Shown here piece after piece: positions 1 to 7,650 of a stretch of DNA of 23,526 nucleotides (the first letter of the stretch is position 1; the number at the start of each line of letters is the position of its first letter). The notes beneath the pieces were generated by a model. That model did not search any database, was not told the DNA's origin, and saw only the letters and a program-made list of their open reading frames with translations. The stretch covers positions 1 through 23,526 of the forward strand of contig NZ_SMMD01000939.1 of the NCBI RefSeq assembly GCF_009711475.1, given 5' to 3'. The DNA comes from Fulvivirga aurantia. GTDB taxonomy: Bacteria; Bacteroidota; Bacteroidia; Cytophagales; Cyclobacteriaceae. The translations under genes and the position numbers were made by a program.

Positions 1-123
1 AATATTGACTTTATCTTTTCAAACCTGTGTTTAAGTGAATATAATGATGCTTTTATCTAAGATCAATAATATGAAGTGCATCAAGCATCTCTTTTGCCAT
101 TCATCAAACTCCTACCAAATGCC

Positions 124-156
124 TTGCAGTTTATTTAGTATTTAGCTTTAAATTTG
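124..156 (+). promoter_or_regulatory. Candidate Bacteroidota-type promoter of lysA
   Basis: A TAAATTTG at 149-156 fits the Bacteroidota -7 consensus TAnnTTTG exactly. A TTG at 124-126 lies 22 bases upstream, within the 17-23 base spacing reported for this promoter class. Transcription would begin near 162, giving a leader of about 12 bases before the lysA ATG at 175. The rest of 1-174 shows no gene that I can support. Confidence 0.45.
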
Positions 157-174
157 AGCTTTTGAAGAAAAGAT

Positions 175-1407
175 ATGGAACTTAAGAACAATTCTTATCA
201 GATACAAGGTGTAAAACTACTCGATGTAGTTAAAGAGTTTGACTCACCGGTTTATGTTTACGATGCAGACAAAATAATAACTCAATTACAGAGTCTGAAA
301 AATGCTTTTTCGGATCGTAAGATAAGGATTAAATACGCTGCAAAGGCGTTAACCAACATATCTATACTTAAGTTAATGAAACAACAAGGCATTGGTGTTG
401 ATGTTGTTTCTATCCAGGAAGCACAAATGGCATTAAAGGCCGGCTTCAAACCTCAGGACATTCTTTTCACCCCGAACTGTGTTTCATTTGACGAAATTCA
501 GGAAGGTGTAGAAATGGGATTGGTCATTAATATTGACAATATTTCCATTTTAGAACAGTTTGGTCACAAGTATCATAACAAAGTACCTTGCTGTGTAAGG
601 TTAAACCCACATATCATGGCGGGTGGAAATACTAAAATTTCTACAGGCCACGTAGATTCTAAATTTGGTATTAGTATTTATCAGTTGCCACATCTGTTGC
701 GTGTAGTAAAAACCAATAATATTGAAGTGGTTGGCTTGCACATGCATACCGGCTCCGATATTCTGGATGCAGAAATCTTCCTGAAAATTGCAGAAATACT
801 TTTTGGTGTGGCCAGAGACTTTCCAAATCTGCAGTTTATCGACTTTGGTAGTGGGTTTAAAGTAGGTTATAAGCAAGGAGATATCACCACCAACGTTTAT
901 GACCTTGGCGTTAAACTCGGTAAGGCTTTTGACACGTTTTGTGAAAGCTATGGAAGAAAACTTGAAATGTGGTTTGAGCCCGGTAAGTACTTAGTAAGTG
1001 AGGCAGGCTACTTTTTGGTGAGGTCAAATGTAATTAAGACTACGCCAGCTACCGTATTTGTCGGTGTAGATTCGGGTATGAATCATTTGATGAGGCCGAT
1101 GATGTATGATGCCTACCATGAAATAATGAACGTATCTAATCCTAAAGGCACGCAACGTGTATATAGTATCGTGGGTTATATCTGCGAAACGGATTCTTTC
1201 GGCTGGGATCGTAAGCTCAATGAAGTGAGAGAGGGCGATATTTTAGCGATAAAAAATGCCGGAGCTTATGGCTTTAGCATGGCCTCTAATTATAACTCAC
1301 GATTCAGACCGGCAGAAGTTATGATTTACAAAGGCAAAGCCCACTTGATAAGAGAGCGCGAAACCATGGACGATCTACTGAAAAATCAGGTGGTGATAGA
1401 TTTGTAG
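175..1407 (+). CDS. lysA: Diaminopimelate decarboxylase
   Basis: PLP-dependent fold-III enzyme that decarboxylates meso-diaminopimelate to L-lysine, the last step of the DAP lysine pathway; cytoplasmic. The 410-residue length is normal for the family. Visible motifs: the PLP lysine in KYAAKAL (K57), the HMHTGSD segment (189-195), the phosphate-binding GSG (225-227), EPGK (268-271), the catalytic cysteine in CETD (C337) and GAYGFSMASNYN (363-374), which ends in the tyrosine region near PLP. The C-E-T-D and EPG motifs favour DAP decarboxylase over ornithine/arginine decarboxylases of the same fold. The gene stands alone, converges on msrA with a 7-base gap, and has a promoter-like element just upstream. 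The ATG at 175 gives the expected N-terminus. Confidence 0.95.
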   Translation: MELKNNSYQIQGVKLLDVVKEFDSPVYVYDADKIITQLQSLKNAFSDRKIRIKYAAKALTNISILKLMKQQGIGVDVVSIQEAQMALKAGFKPQDILFTPNCVSFDEIQEGVEMGLVINIDNISILEQFGHKYHNKVPCCVRLNPHIMAGGNTKISTGHVDSKFGISIYQLPHLLRVVKTNNIEVVGLHMHTGSDILDAEIFLKIAEILFGVARDFPNLQFIDFGSGFKVGYKQGDITTNVYDLGVKLGKAFDTFCESYGRKLEMWFEPGKYLVSEAGYFLVRSNVIKTTPATVFVGVDSGMNHLMRPMMYDAYHEIMNVSNPKGTQRVYSIVGYICETDSFGWDRKLNEVREGDILAIKNAGAYGFSMASNYNSRFRPAEVMIYKGKAHLIRERETMDDLLKNQVVIDL

Positions 1408-1414
1408 GCCTTTA

Positions 1415-2083
1415 TTACTTATACTCGGCCTTTAGCTTATCTTTAAATTCTTTCATAAACTTTTCAACCTTCGGTTTTGATACAGAAACGATGTAAGGCT
1501 GATTTGGATGGGCATCGTAATAATCCTGGTGGTAGTCTTCTGCTTCATAGAAAGCTGAAAACTCAGTGATCTCTGTTACAATGGGCTTTTTGTATTTTCC
1601 AGAGCTATCTAACTCTTCCATTACTGCTTTAGCGGTAGACTGTTCTGACGATGTTGTATAGAATATGGCCGATCGGTATTGCTTACCTACATCCGGTCCT
1701 TGCCTATTGAGTTGTGTAGGATCGTGAGAACCAAAAAAGATATAAACCAAATCCTTATAACTGACTACATCAGGATCATATAATACTCTCACGGCTTCGG
1801 CATGATCTGTTAAACCAGCACTCACTTGTTTGTAAGTAGGATTTTTGGATGAACCGCCACTATATCCGGAAACCACATCTTCAACACCTTCCACACGCTC
1901 AAAGACGGCCTCTGTACACCAAAAACAGCCACTGGCAAAGTAAGCAGTGTCTAGTTTAGCTAAGGTTTCAGCGTTTAGTTCTTTTGAGGGGTTCCTTTTT
2001 GCAGACTCTTTAGCCGAGCATGCGCTGAACGTAAAGAGGAGGACCAAAAAAACGGAATATCTGGTTAGGGCAATTTTTCTCAT
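1415..2083 (-). CDS. msrA: Peptide methionine sulfoxide reductase MsrA, lipoprotein form
   Basis: Reduces methionine-S-sulfoxide in oxidised proteins. The 222 residues start with a lipoprotein signal: a basic start, a hydrophobic core and the lipobox F-S-A-C (C22). The enzyme would therefore be lipid-anchored in the envelope, not cytoplasmic. The residues after C22 (SAKESAK) are not the acidic Bacteroidota surface-export signal, so a periplasm-facing location is likelier. The MsrA domain runs from about 45 to 215, with GCFWC (52-56; catalytic C53), GYSGG (73-77), HAE (94-96), the SHDPTQ region (119-124), DVGKQYRS (131-138) and YHQDYYD. Apart from the lipobox, C53 and C56 are the only cysteines, so C56 is the probable recycling thiol in place of the C-terminal cysteine of E. 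coli MsrA. An inverted repeat flanks the start codon. Confidence 0.93.
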   Translation of the reverse strand: MRKIALTRYSVFLVLLFTFSACSAKESAKRNPSKELNAETLAKLDTAYFASGCFWCTEAVFERVEGVEDVVSGYSGGSSKNPTYKQVSAGLTDHAEAVRVLYDPDVVSYKDLVYIFFGSHDPTQLNRQGPDVGKQYRSAIFYTTSSEQSTAKAVMEELDSSGKYKKPIVTEITEFSAFYEAEDYHQDYYDAHPNQPYIVSVSKPKVEKFMKEFKDKLKAEYK

Positions 2084-2120
2084 AACTGATGTATTTACGA
2101 TATAAACTGCCTAACCAGAT
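2059..2120 (-). promoter_or_regulatory. Inverted repeat enclosing the msrA start codon
   Basis: ATCTGGTTAGG at 2059-2069 and its exact complement CCTAACCAGAT at 2110-2120 form 11-base perfect arms, extendable to 13 pairs with a one-base bulge. They are separated by 40 bases that contain the msrA ATG (2081-2083) and its ribosome-binding region. If transcription starts upstream of 2120, the mRNA can fold with the start codon in the loop. This may be a translational control element or a protein site; it may also be coincidental. Function is inference. Confidence 0.4.
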
Positions 2121-2155
2121 TTATTGTTTCAATTCAATTGTATGCCTAAAGACAC

Positions 2156-3097
2156 TTAGCAGGTTTTATCTGTCTCTGTACTCAGTTTTATACCTTTTGA
2201 AGGCCTCAACACTTTCAGTGAGATGGTTTTATTGGCGATCATAAGTCCGGTTAAAATAAGCCCCGCACCTGCTATGGCATACCATGATAGGCTTTCGTTA
2301 AGAAATAAAATGCCTAGTGCCACGCCATATATGGGCATTAGATAAGTGACAAGTGCCAGGTAGGAGGCATTAGCCACTTCTATAATCTTATAATAAACCA
2401 CAAAGGCAATGGCTGTACCGAAAATCGCTAATGCCAAAACTGAACCTGTTACCTCCCAGGGTAGCGCCAATAGGTTATAGGCGCTATAACCATCAACAAT
2501 AAGCGAAAGGGGCACCAGATATACTGTAGCCACTAAAAGTTGTGCTGTAGGGGCGTGTAGAGGAGGTGCGTGACTCAGGTTTTTACGAGCATACACCATG
2601 GCGATGCCGTAGCGCAAGGCGCCAATACTTACCGCTACTATGACCAATATGGAGGCTTGCATATTTAAGGATAAACTGGGTGAGATCAGCAAAAACAATC
2701 CGGCAAAGCCGAGCAAAGTGCCTGTAACTTTGGCGGCATTCATTTTATCATCTTCTATCATAAAATGAGCTACCAAAATGGTAAATAAAGGCGTGAGTCC
2801 GTTTAGGATCGAGGCCAAACCACTGGCAATATAAATCTCACCCCAGTTGATCAGAACAAATGGTAGTGCGTGAGCGAAAAACCCTGCAATGGTTACGTCC
2901 TTCCAAAATTTGGCGGAGGCAGTGAGGCGACCGCCTTTGAGGTAGAGAAATACGACAAGTAGTATAGCTGCAATGCCTATTCTCAAAGCAGCTAAGCTTA
3001 TAGGGTTTATGGTTGTCACCGCCACTTTGATAAATAAAAATGAAGGCCCCCACAATGAGGCTAACAAAAGGAGTAGTAATAAGTTTCTGGCTTTCAT
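2156..3097 (-). CDS. EamA-family (drug/metabolite transporter) exporter
   Basis: A 313-residue inner-membrane protein with about ten hydrophobic segments arranged as two EamA repeats (roughly 5-137 and 148-290). The first begins with LASLWGPSFLFIKVAV...NPISLAALRI, typical of the family. DMT/EamA proteins of this type usually export amino acids or small metabolites; the substrate cannot be read from the sequence. The gene is leftward, with a candidate small membrane-protein gene ending 8 bases upstream and a MetR-like LysR gene divergently transcribed beyond it. That arrangement suggests control by the regulator. The C-terminal tail after the last segment is basic and polar. The ATG at 3097 places the first transmembrane segment right at the N-terminus, as expected. 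Confidence 0.88.
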   Translation of the reverse strand: MKARNLLLLLLLASLWGPSFLFIKVAVTTINPISLAALRIGIAAILLVVFLYLKGGRLTASAKFWKDVTIAGFFAHALPFVLINWGEIYIASGLASILNGLTPLFTILVAHFMIEDDKMNAAKVTGTLLGFAGLFLLISPSLSLNMQASILVIVAVSIGALRYGIAMVYARKNLSHAPPLHAPTAQLLVATVYLVPLSLIVDGYSAYNLLALPWEVTGSVLALAIFGTAIAFVVYYKIIEVANASYLALVTYLMPIYGVALGILFLNESLSWYAIAGAGLILTGLMIANKTISLKVLRPSKGIKLSTETDKTC

Positions 3098-3105
3098 GAG
3101 TGGTT

Positions 3106-3276
3106 TTATTTGGTATAGAAAGAGTGCCCGATGGCCTTTGACTGAAGGTTAATGTATGTGTCACTGACTGAAATCTTGCTTGATAAAACTAGCAGAACTG
3201 CCAGTATACTGCCACCGAAAAATTGACAGGCAATTTCAACAGGCAGAATTAGTAGTAGAGAAAATAAATTGAGCAT
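3106..3276 (-). CDS. Candidate small hydrophobic membrane protein (56 aa) upstream of the EamA exporter
   Basis: An open frame of 57 codons with an ATG at 3276 and TAA at 3106-3108, filling most of the gap between the exporter and the divergent regulator and stopping 8 bases before the exporter ATG. The product begins MLNLFSLLLILP and is hydrophobic to about residue 32, interrupted by one Glu (E14), so it could form one or two short membrane segments. A polar tail of about 24 residues follows, ending in SFYTK. I do not recognise a family. For: the tight spacing to the exporter, and that it is not a shadow of another gene. Against: an open frame of this length is not rare by chance, and there is no clear ribosome-binding site. 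It may instead be an untranslated leader. Confidence 0.4.
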   Translation of the reverse strand: MLNLFSLLLILPVEIACQFFGGSILAVLLVLSSKISVSDTYINLQSKAIGHSFYTK

Positions 3277-3304
3277 AGAAGTAAAGATTTGGTGTAAGTG
3301 GTGA

Positions 3305-3327
3305 AACGGTTTGCCGATTTTACCGTT
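3305..3327. promoter_or_regulatory. Candidate LysR-type operator (T-N11-A)
   Basis: AACGGT (3305-3310), 11 bases, then ACCGTT (3322-3327): a perfect 6-base inverted repeat with exactly the T-N11-A geometry of LysR-family recognition sites. It lies 28 bases from the ATG of the small membrane-protein gene and about 52 from the regulator ATG, in the divergent control region. The geometry is seen; binding by the adjacent MetR-like regulator is inferred. Confidence 0.6.
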
Positions 3328-3338
3328 CTATTAATTGG

Positions 3339-3362
3339 ATGAATATATTTTCTTATATTCAT
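3339..3362. promoter_or_regulatory. 9-6-9 palindrome next to the regulator start
   Basis: ATGAATATA (3339-3347), 6 bases, TATATTCAT (3354-3362), perfect arms. Its outer TGAA/TTCA ends resemble half-sites of the E. coli MetR box, but the spacing is longer than the canonical TGAA-N5-TTCA. It ends 17 bases before the regulator ATG, a position suited to autorepression. It could be a second regulator site or a regulator-independent structure. Confidence 0.45.
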
Positions 3363-3379
3363 GAAATAAATTAATACAA

Positions 3380-4291
3380 ATGGAAGTCAGACACTTACGG
3401 CTCATCAAAGCTGTGGCAGAGAAAGGTAGCTTGACCAAAGCCATGGAAACCTTGTACTTATCACAATCAGCGTTAAGTCATCAATTGAAGGAATTGGAGA
3501 CACAGCTGGGCGCTCAACTCTTTCATCGTGTAAATAAAAAGCTCGTGCTTACCGGTGCTGGTAAAATTGTATTGCAGTCAGCGGAGCGTGTGCTCAAAGA
3601 GATTGATAAAGCTGAAAAGGCCGTAAAAAAATATATTGGAGGTGATGAGGGAAGTATGCGTGTAGCTACCGAATGCTATACCTGCTATCATTGGTTGCCC
3701 TCATTGATGGTAGATTTTAACCGTGAGTTTCCTAATGTAGAAATAGAAATATCACCAGAAACAGCCAATGATCCTGTTAACAATATTCTAAATGGAAAAC
3801 TGGATTTGGCTATAGCCAGTGGGTATGTAGATAATCCCAACATTAGAACCACAGAGTTATTTACCGATGAACTACTTGCTGTAGTTCCTGCTGACCACCC
3901 GTGGGCTGGTCGTAAATATGTAAAAGCTCAGGATTTTGAAAGCGAAAGTATGATCATTCATTCTTTTCCGTTGGACTCCGTGACTGTTTTCAGAAGGGTG
4001 CTTATTCCCGAAAATGTAAAACCGAAAAAAGTAACTGCCATTCAAATTACAGAAGCAGCGCTCGAGATGGTGAAGGCGGGAATGGGTGTGAAGGTGATTG
4101 CGAAATGGATAGTAGAGCCATATTTACATGACAAGCGATTGGCGGTAGTTCCGGTTACTAAGAAGGGTTTATTTAGAACGTGGTATGCACTTACTCTTAA
4201 ACAATCTGAGCCCCCTCAATATATTGAGAACTTCATCGATCATCTAAAGTGTAATATAGGAGGCGTTTGTAAACCAGCTTTGAGCTATTAG
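3380..4291 (+). CDS. LysR-family transcriptional regulator, MetR-like
   Basis: A 303-residue DNA-binding regulator. The winged helix-turn-helix occupies residues 1-60 (GSLTKAMETLYLSQSALSHQ is the helix-turn-helix core). The effector-binding domain runs from about 90 to 290. The start of the effector domain, MRVATECYTCYHWLPSLM, closely parallels the corresponding MRIAIECHSC-type segment of MetR, the homocysteine-responsive activator of methionine genes. A MetR-like assignment is therefore better supported than a generic LysR call. The gene is divergent from the small membrane protein and the EamA exporter, with two inverted repeats between them, the classic LysR arrangement. The effector and the regulon are not proven, and no met biosynthesis gene is adjacent. 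It converges on the radical SAM gene with a 9-base gap. Confidence 0.88.
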   Translation: MEVRHLRLIKAVAEKGSLTKAMETLYLSQSALSHQLKELETQLGAQLFHRVNKKLVLTGAGKIVLQSAERVLKEIDKAEKAVKKYIGGDEGSMRVATECYTCYHWLPSLMVDFNREFPNVEIEISPETANDPVNNILNGKLDLAIASGYVDNPNIRTTELFTDELLAVVPADHPWAGRKYVKAQDFESESMIIHSFPLDSVTVFRRVLIPENVKPKKVTAIQITEAALEMVKAGMGVKVIAKWIVEPYLHDKRLAVVPVTKKGLFRTWYALTLKQSEPPQYIENFIDHLKCNIGGVCKPALSY

Positions 4292-4300
4292 TATATTGTT

Positions 4301-5359
4301 TTAGAATAACTGGTAGTTGCCATTTCTTCTAAACTTACTAGTGTCTAATGTCGGTGATTGTCTATTGCCAAGATATTTCTTTTTTGATGCATTAAATAGC
4401 TGATTGATCGATTCCATCAATTTGCCTTCACCACGCATTCGTGTCCCGAACCTACTGTCATTCACTTTGCCGCCATGAGCTTCCCTGATTTGATTCCAAA
4501 CTTTATCAAACCGATCCGGAAAGTTTTTTCTCAACCAATCTTCGAAGATCGTTCCTATCGACCCATTGAGCCTGACGATGGTGTAGCCTGCGGATACAGC
4601 GCCATGTTCTGCTGCTGCTTTAATTACTGCCGGGATCTCATGATGATTAAGGCCAGGTATGATAGGAGCATTCATGATCGATACAGAAATGCCTCTTTCT
4701 GTAAGTGTTTTAATAGCTTTTAACTTCTTGGCTGCACTCGCTGTCCGCGGTTCCATCACGCTCCTTAGTTTTTCATCCAGCGTGGTGATCGAAAATATAA
4801 CGCGTACGAGATTGTCTTTTGCTAACTCCTCGAGCAGGTCAATGTCTCTTAAAACCAATGTGTTTTTGGTGATAATGCCCACCGGATGCTTGTATTTATT
4901 AAAAACCTGAAGCAACTGACGCGTAAGCTTAAATTTTTTCTCTAATGGCTGATAGCAATCCGTATTGCCTGAAAGTACTATAGGGTGCGGTCTCCAGTTT
5001 TTACTTAGGAGCTTTTGCTCAAGCAGTTGGGGGGCATTTTTCTTAACGATTATTTTAGTTTCGAATCCTAACCCGGCATCATGGCCCCAATATTCGTGGC
5101 TGTTTCTGGCATAACAATAAATGCAGCCGTGTTCACAACCCTGGTAAGGATTCAAAGAAAAATCCATGCCCACATCAACACTATCGACTTTATTAACCAC
5201 ATTTTTCGGATACTCAAATAGTATTTGGGTTTTGGGTCGATCAAGAGTAGGGTCTTCATCAACAGCTTCTGGTATGTCAAGCGTATGCCGTTGCTTAAAA
5301 AATGGATTATCCGTTTTAATTTGAGCACCCCTGCCTTTATGATATTCTTCTCCTTCCAC
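4301..5359 (-). CDS. Radical SAM protein, PA0069/SplB-like family
   Basis: A 352-residue cytoplasmic iron-sulfur protein. The radical SAM cluster motif CEHGCIYC supplies C75, C79 and C82, directly after the family signature SLNPYQG. The N-terminal GRGAQ...NPFF segment and the later LSGNTDCYQPLEKK and GLNHHEIP stretches match the family named after PA0069, which is related to spore photoproduct lyase (COG1533). The reaction of this subfamily is not established, so no specific DNA-repair function should be assumed. The start is a GTG at 5359, which keeps the conserved N-terminus; no in-frame ATG fits better. Its upstream neighbour is the LytTR regulator on the same strand, 55 bases away across an AT-rich gap in which I see no clear promoter. 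Confidence 0.9.
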   Translation of the reverse strand: MEGEEYHKGRGAQIKTDNPFFKQRHTLDIPEAVDEDPTLDRPKTQILFEYPKNVVNKVDSVDVGMDFSLNPYQGCEHGCIYCYARNSHEYWGHDAGLGFETKIIVKKNAPQLLEQKLLSKNWRPHPIVLSGNTDCYQPLEKKFKLTRQLLQVFNKYKHPVGIITKNTLVLRDIDLLEELAKDNLVRVIFSITTLDEKLRSVMEPRTASAAKKLKAIKTLTERGISVSIMNAPIIPGLNHHEIPAVIKAAAEHGAVSAGYTIVRLNGSIGTIFEDWLRKNFPDRFDKVWNQIREAHGGKVNDSRFGTRMRGEGKLMESINQLFNASKKKYLGNRQSPTLDTSKFRRNGNYQLF

Positions 5360-5414
5360 AGAACAAAAATACTAAAATAATTAGTAAAAACTAAATAAAA
5401 TAGTAATATTGAGC

Positions 5415-6170
5415 CTAGATATTCACTGCATTTTTGTACGACCTGCCTATAGGAATAAATTGATCATCGACCTGAATATCTTCGTGGTTGTATGAACTGA
5501 TGTGGTTTTTGTTAATAATAAATGATTTATGAACGCGTAAAAAATTGTCAGGCAATGTTTGTTCTACATCTCGCATACTGCTATAGCTGATTAGTTTTTT
5601 ATCCTTCAGCACAAATCTCACATAATTGCCCAAACCCTCTACATATAAAATAGAATCGGCTTCTACCCGGTGAATGCGTTTGTCAGACCTTACTTCCACA
5701 TACGTGTCAGGTCGGTCTTCGAGCAGTTTTTCCAAATACTTTACCCGATCTTTTTCTGTAAACAAGAGCTGCGTAATCTTTATGGCTGCAACAAATACTA
5801 CCGTTGTGTTTATTAATATGATGGCCCTTAGATAGGAAGATGAGTCAAACAGCGGAGCTCCGGTTTCAATAAATATACCTTCATAAAAATAATAGCTGAT
5901 CAATCTTTGAACCACGCCACAAACAGCAATCAGTGAGACATATCCAAGAAGAAACCTCACCCATGAGCTTTTGGTAAGCAACTTGGGTATCAAAACATAT
6001 ATAGTGACATAGACAGCCATGATTCTTACCGGCAAAAGAATAAACTCAAGAAAAAAGGAAGCCAAGTAATCCTGGTCTTTAGCCCATATAAGACTAAATG
6101 CGATGTAATAAACAATCCAGAATGCCACATGAGTGGCTATTCTGGATTTGAAGAGGTAGAGTGGCTTCAT
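5415..6170 (-). CDS. Membrane-anchored LytTR-domain transcriptional regulator
   Basis: 251 residues. About four hydrophobic segments (roughly 13-30, 35-65, 70-95 and 112-132) precede a short linker and a C-terminal LytTR DNA-binding domain (about 155-248). LytTR features include the VEADSILYVEGLGNYV and LPDNFLRVHKSFIINKNHI stretches. There is no receiver domain and no kinase domain. The membrane part resembles the sensor half of Bacteroidota LytS-like kinases, so this looks like a one-component version in which sensor and DNA-binding output are one polypeptide. LytTR domains normally bind pairs of roughly 9-base direct repeats; a candidate pair lies at 6221-6245, upstream of this gene and of the divergent hydrolase. 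The signal sensed is unknown. Confidence 0.87.
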   Translation of the reverse strand: MKPLYLFKSRIATHVAFWIVYYIAFSLIWAKDQDYLASFFLEFILLPVRIMAVYVTIYVLIPKLLTKSSWVRFLLGYVSLIAVCGVVQRLISYYFYEGIFIETGAPLFDSSSYLRAIILINTTVVFVAAIKITQLLFTEKDRVKYLEKLLEDRPDTYVEVRSDKRIHRVEADSILYVEGLGNYVRFVLKDKKLISYSSMRDVEQTLPDNFLRVHKSFIINKNHISSYNHEDIQVDDQFIPIGRSYKNAVNI

Positions 6171-6220
6171 AATTAATAATACGAAAAAGCCTCAATTGAA
6201 GCTACTGACCAGCTGTCATT

Positions 6221-6245
6221 TGGTAGATATATACTCGTAGATCAT
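6221..6245. promoter_or_regulatory. Candidate LytTR operator: two direct repeats
   Basis: TGGTAGATAT (6221-6230) and TCGTAGATCA (6235-6244) share T-N-GTAGAT and repeat with a 14-base period in the divergent region between the LytTR regulator and the PDZ-hydrolase gene. The short direct-repeat arrangement suits LytTR binding, but the period is slightly longer than the usual 12-13 bases. The repeat is seen; the function is inferred. Confidence 0.3.
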
Positions 6246-6278
6246 ATAGAAAGCAGTGTTGTTGACATAAAAGACAAA

Positions 6279-7646
6279 ATGCTGCACCCTGAATTTCGTG
6301 TATTTAAGAAACCAAAAATGACGAATATTATGATCAAGGGACCGATTACCGTTTTTCTTACTTTATTATTTTTTACTGGCACTGGTCAGGAGCTTAAACG
6401 CAGAGCAGACATCGGAGCTGCCATATCATTTCCTGATGGAGTGCATGCTGGTGCCTCGGTAAAAAGTGTTGATTCAGATCATATACTTGCTAAAAATGGA
6501 CTGCAAGCAGGGGACAAAATTATAAGGCTAAATGGTGAGCTTATTAAAGACCCCGATCGGTGGAGTGATATAGAATACGATTTAAGGGCAGGTGAAGAAG
6601 TAGAGTTGGTAGTATCACGCGATGGTAATTTGCAAACCATACATGCGACACTCCCAGCGCTGGCAAAAGAGTCTTACAAAGATATTGAGGTGGTGTATGG
6701 TGAAGTGCTTTCAAATTATGGAGACCTGATCAGAACTATTACGACTTATCCTGAAAATCTCTCTCAGCAGTTACCCGGGCTTATTATTTTAGGCGGATTG
6801 AGTTGCTCATCAATTGAAGTCTATCCCGGTAGAAATGAAACAGGTTGGACACGCGTTTTGCGCGATATAGCGACTAAGTCAGGGATGGTTGTGATGCGGG
6901 TAGAAAAACCAGGAGTAGGCGACAGTAACGGCCATTGTGGTGAAAGCACCTTCTATCAGGACATTGCAGCATTTAAAGCAGCATACCAAAGTTTAAAAAA
7001 TCATGATAAAGTAGATTCCACCAACATCATCATTTATGGCTCTAGCATGGGTAGCGCATTGGCGCCTTATATGGCCAATGAAATGGGAGCAGAGGGAGTT
7101 ATCTCCGATGGTACTTTTGTGAAAACGTGGTTTGAACACATGCTGGAAATTGAAAGAAGGATAAAGTTGATGCAAGGCAAAACGCCAATGGAGGTTTCAC
7201 AGTTGATGAATGAAGCTTACATACCACTTTATTATGGCATGCTGATAGAAAAGAAATCGTACGCTGAAGTGATCAGAGAAAAGCCTCACCTTAAAGCGCA
7301 CAATTACCATAGTGAAGCGCATATGTACGGTAGGCCAGTCGCTTATTATCATGAAGTTCAGGACTTCAATTTTGCGAAGGCCTGGGAAGAAATCGAGGTG
7401 CCGGTGAGAATTATAAGAGGTACCAATGACTGGATTATGTCAGATGATGACAATGACATGATCATAGATATATTAGAGGCGAACGGGCATAAAGATCATG
7501 AGTTATACCGCTATGAGGGCCTCGACCATTGGAATGCTATCCATGAAAACCCCGAAGATTCCTTTAATGGCAAGCCGGGCAAGTGGGAAGATAAAATTAG
7601 CGGTGTGATAATCGACTTTGCTCGTGAATTGGCAAAGCTCGATTAA
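6279..7646 (+). CDS. Exported PDZ-domain alpha/beta-hydrolase
   Basis: 455 residues from the first ATG. A later ATG at 6318 or 6330 is likelier, because either puts a signal peptide (MIKGPITVFLTLLFFTGTGQ) at the N-terminus. The order is: signal peptide; PDZ-like domain (about 45-128, with GLQAGDKIIRLNGE typical of PDZ substrate-binding modules); then an alpha/beta-hydrolase fold (about 165-452). The nucleophile elbow is GSSMG (S256), the acid is probably D384 in GTNDW, and the base is H417 in GLDHW, so the triad looks complete. An LGGLSCSSIE segment could supply the oxyanion hole. It is likely a periplasmic or secreted esterase or peptidase; the substrate is unknown. It is divergent from the membrane LytTR regulator, a plausible controller. 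It converges on the alanine racemase with a 4-base gap. Confidence 0.85.
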   Translation: MLHPEFRVFKKPKMTNIMIKGPITVFLTLLFFTGTGQELKRRADIGAAISFPDGVHAGASVKSVDSDHILAKNGLQAGDKIIRLNGELIKDPDRWSDIEYDLRAGEEVELVVSRDGNLQTIHATLPALAKESYKDIEVVYGEVLSNYGDLIRTITTYPENLSQQLPGLIILGGLSCSSIEVYPGRNETGWTRVLRDIATKSGMVVMRVEKPGVGDSNGHCGESTFYQDIAAFKAAYQSLKNHDKVDSTNIIIYGSSMGSALAPYMANEMGAEGVISDGTFVKTWFEHMLEIERRIKLMQGKTPMEVSQLMNEAYIPLYYGMLIEKKSYAEVIREKPHLKAHNYHSEAHMYGRPVAYYHEVQDFNFAKAWEEIEVPVRIIRGTNDWIMSDDDNDMIIDILEANGHKDHELYRYEGLDHWNAIHENPEDSFNGKPGKWEDKISGVIIDFARELAKLD

Positions 7647-7650
7647 GGCT

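Noticed and set aside
1408..1434. GGCCTTTA repeated between lysA and msrA
   Set aside because: A short direct repeat in a 7-base gap that is otherwise coding; it does not form a hairpin and has no plausible role.
2838..3164. 108-codon minus-strand frame overlapping the EamA gene
   Set aside because: A shadow of the EamA exporter in another frame, with no domain; the exporter frame has the transmembrane pattern.
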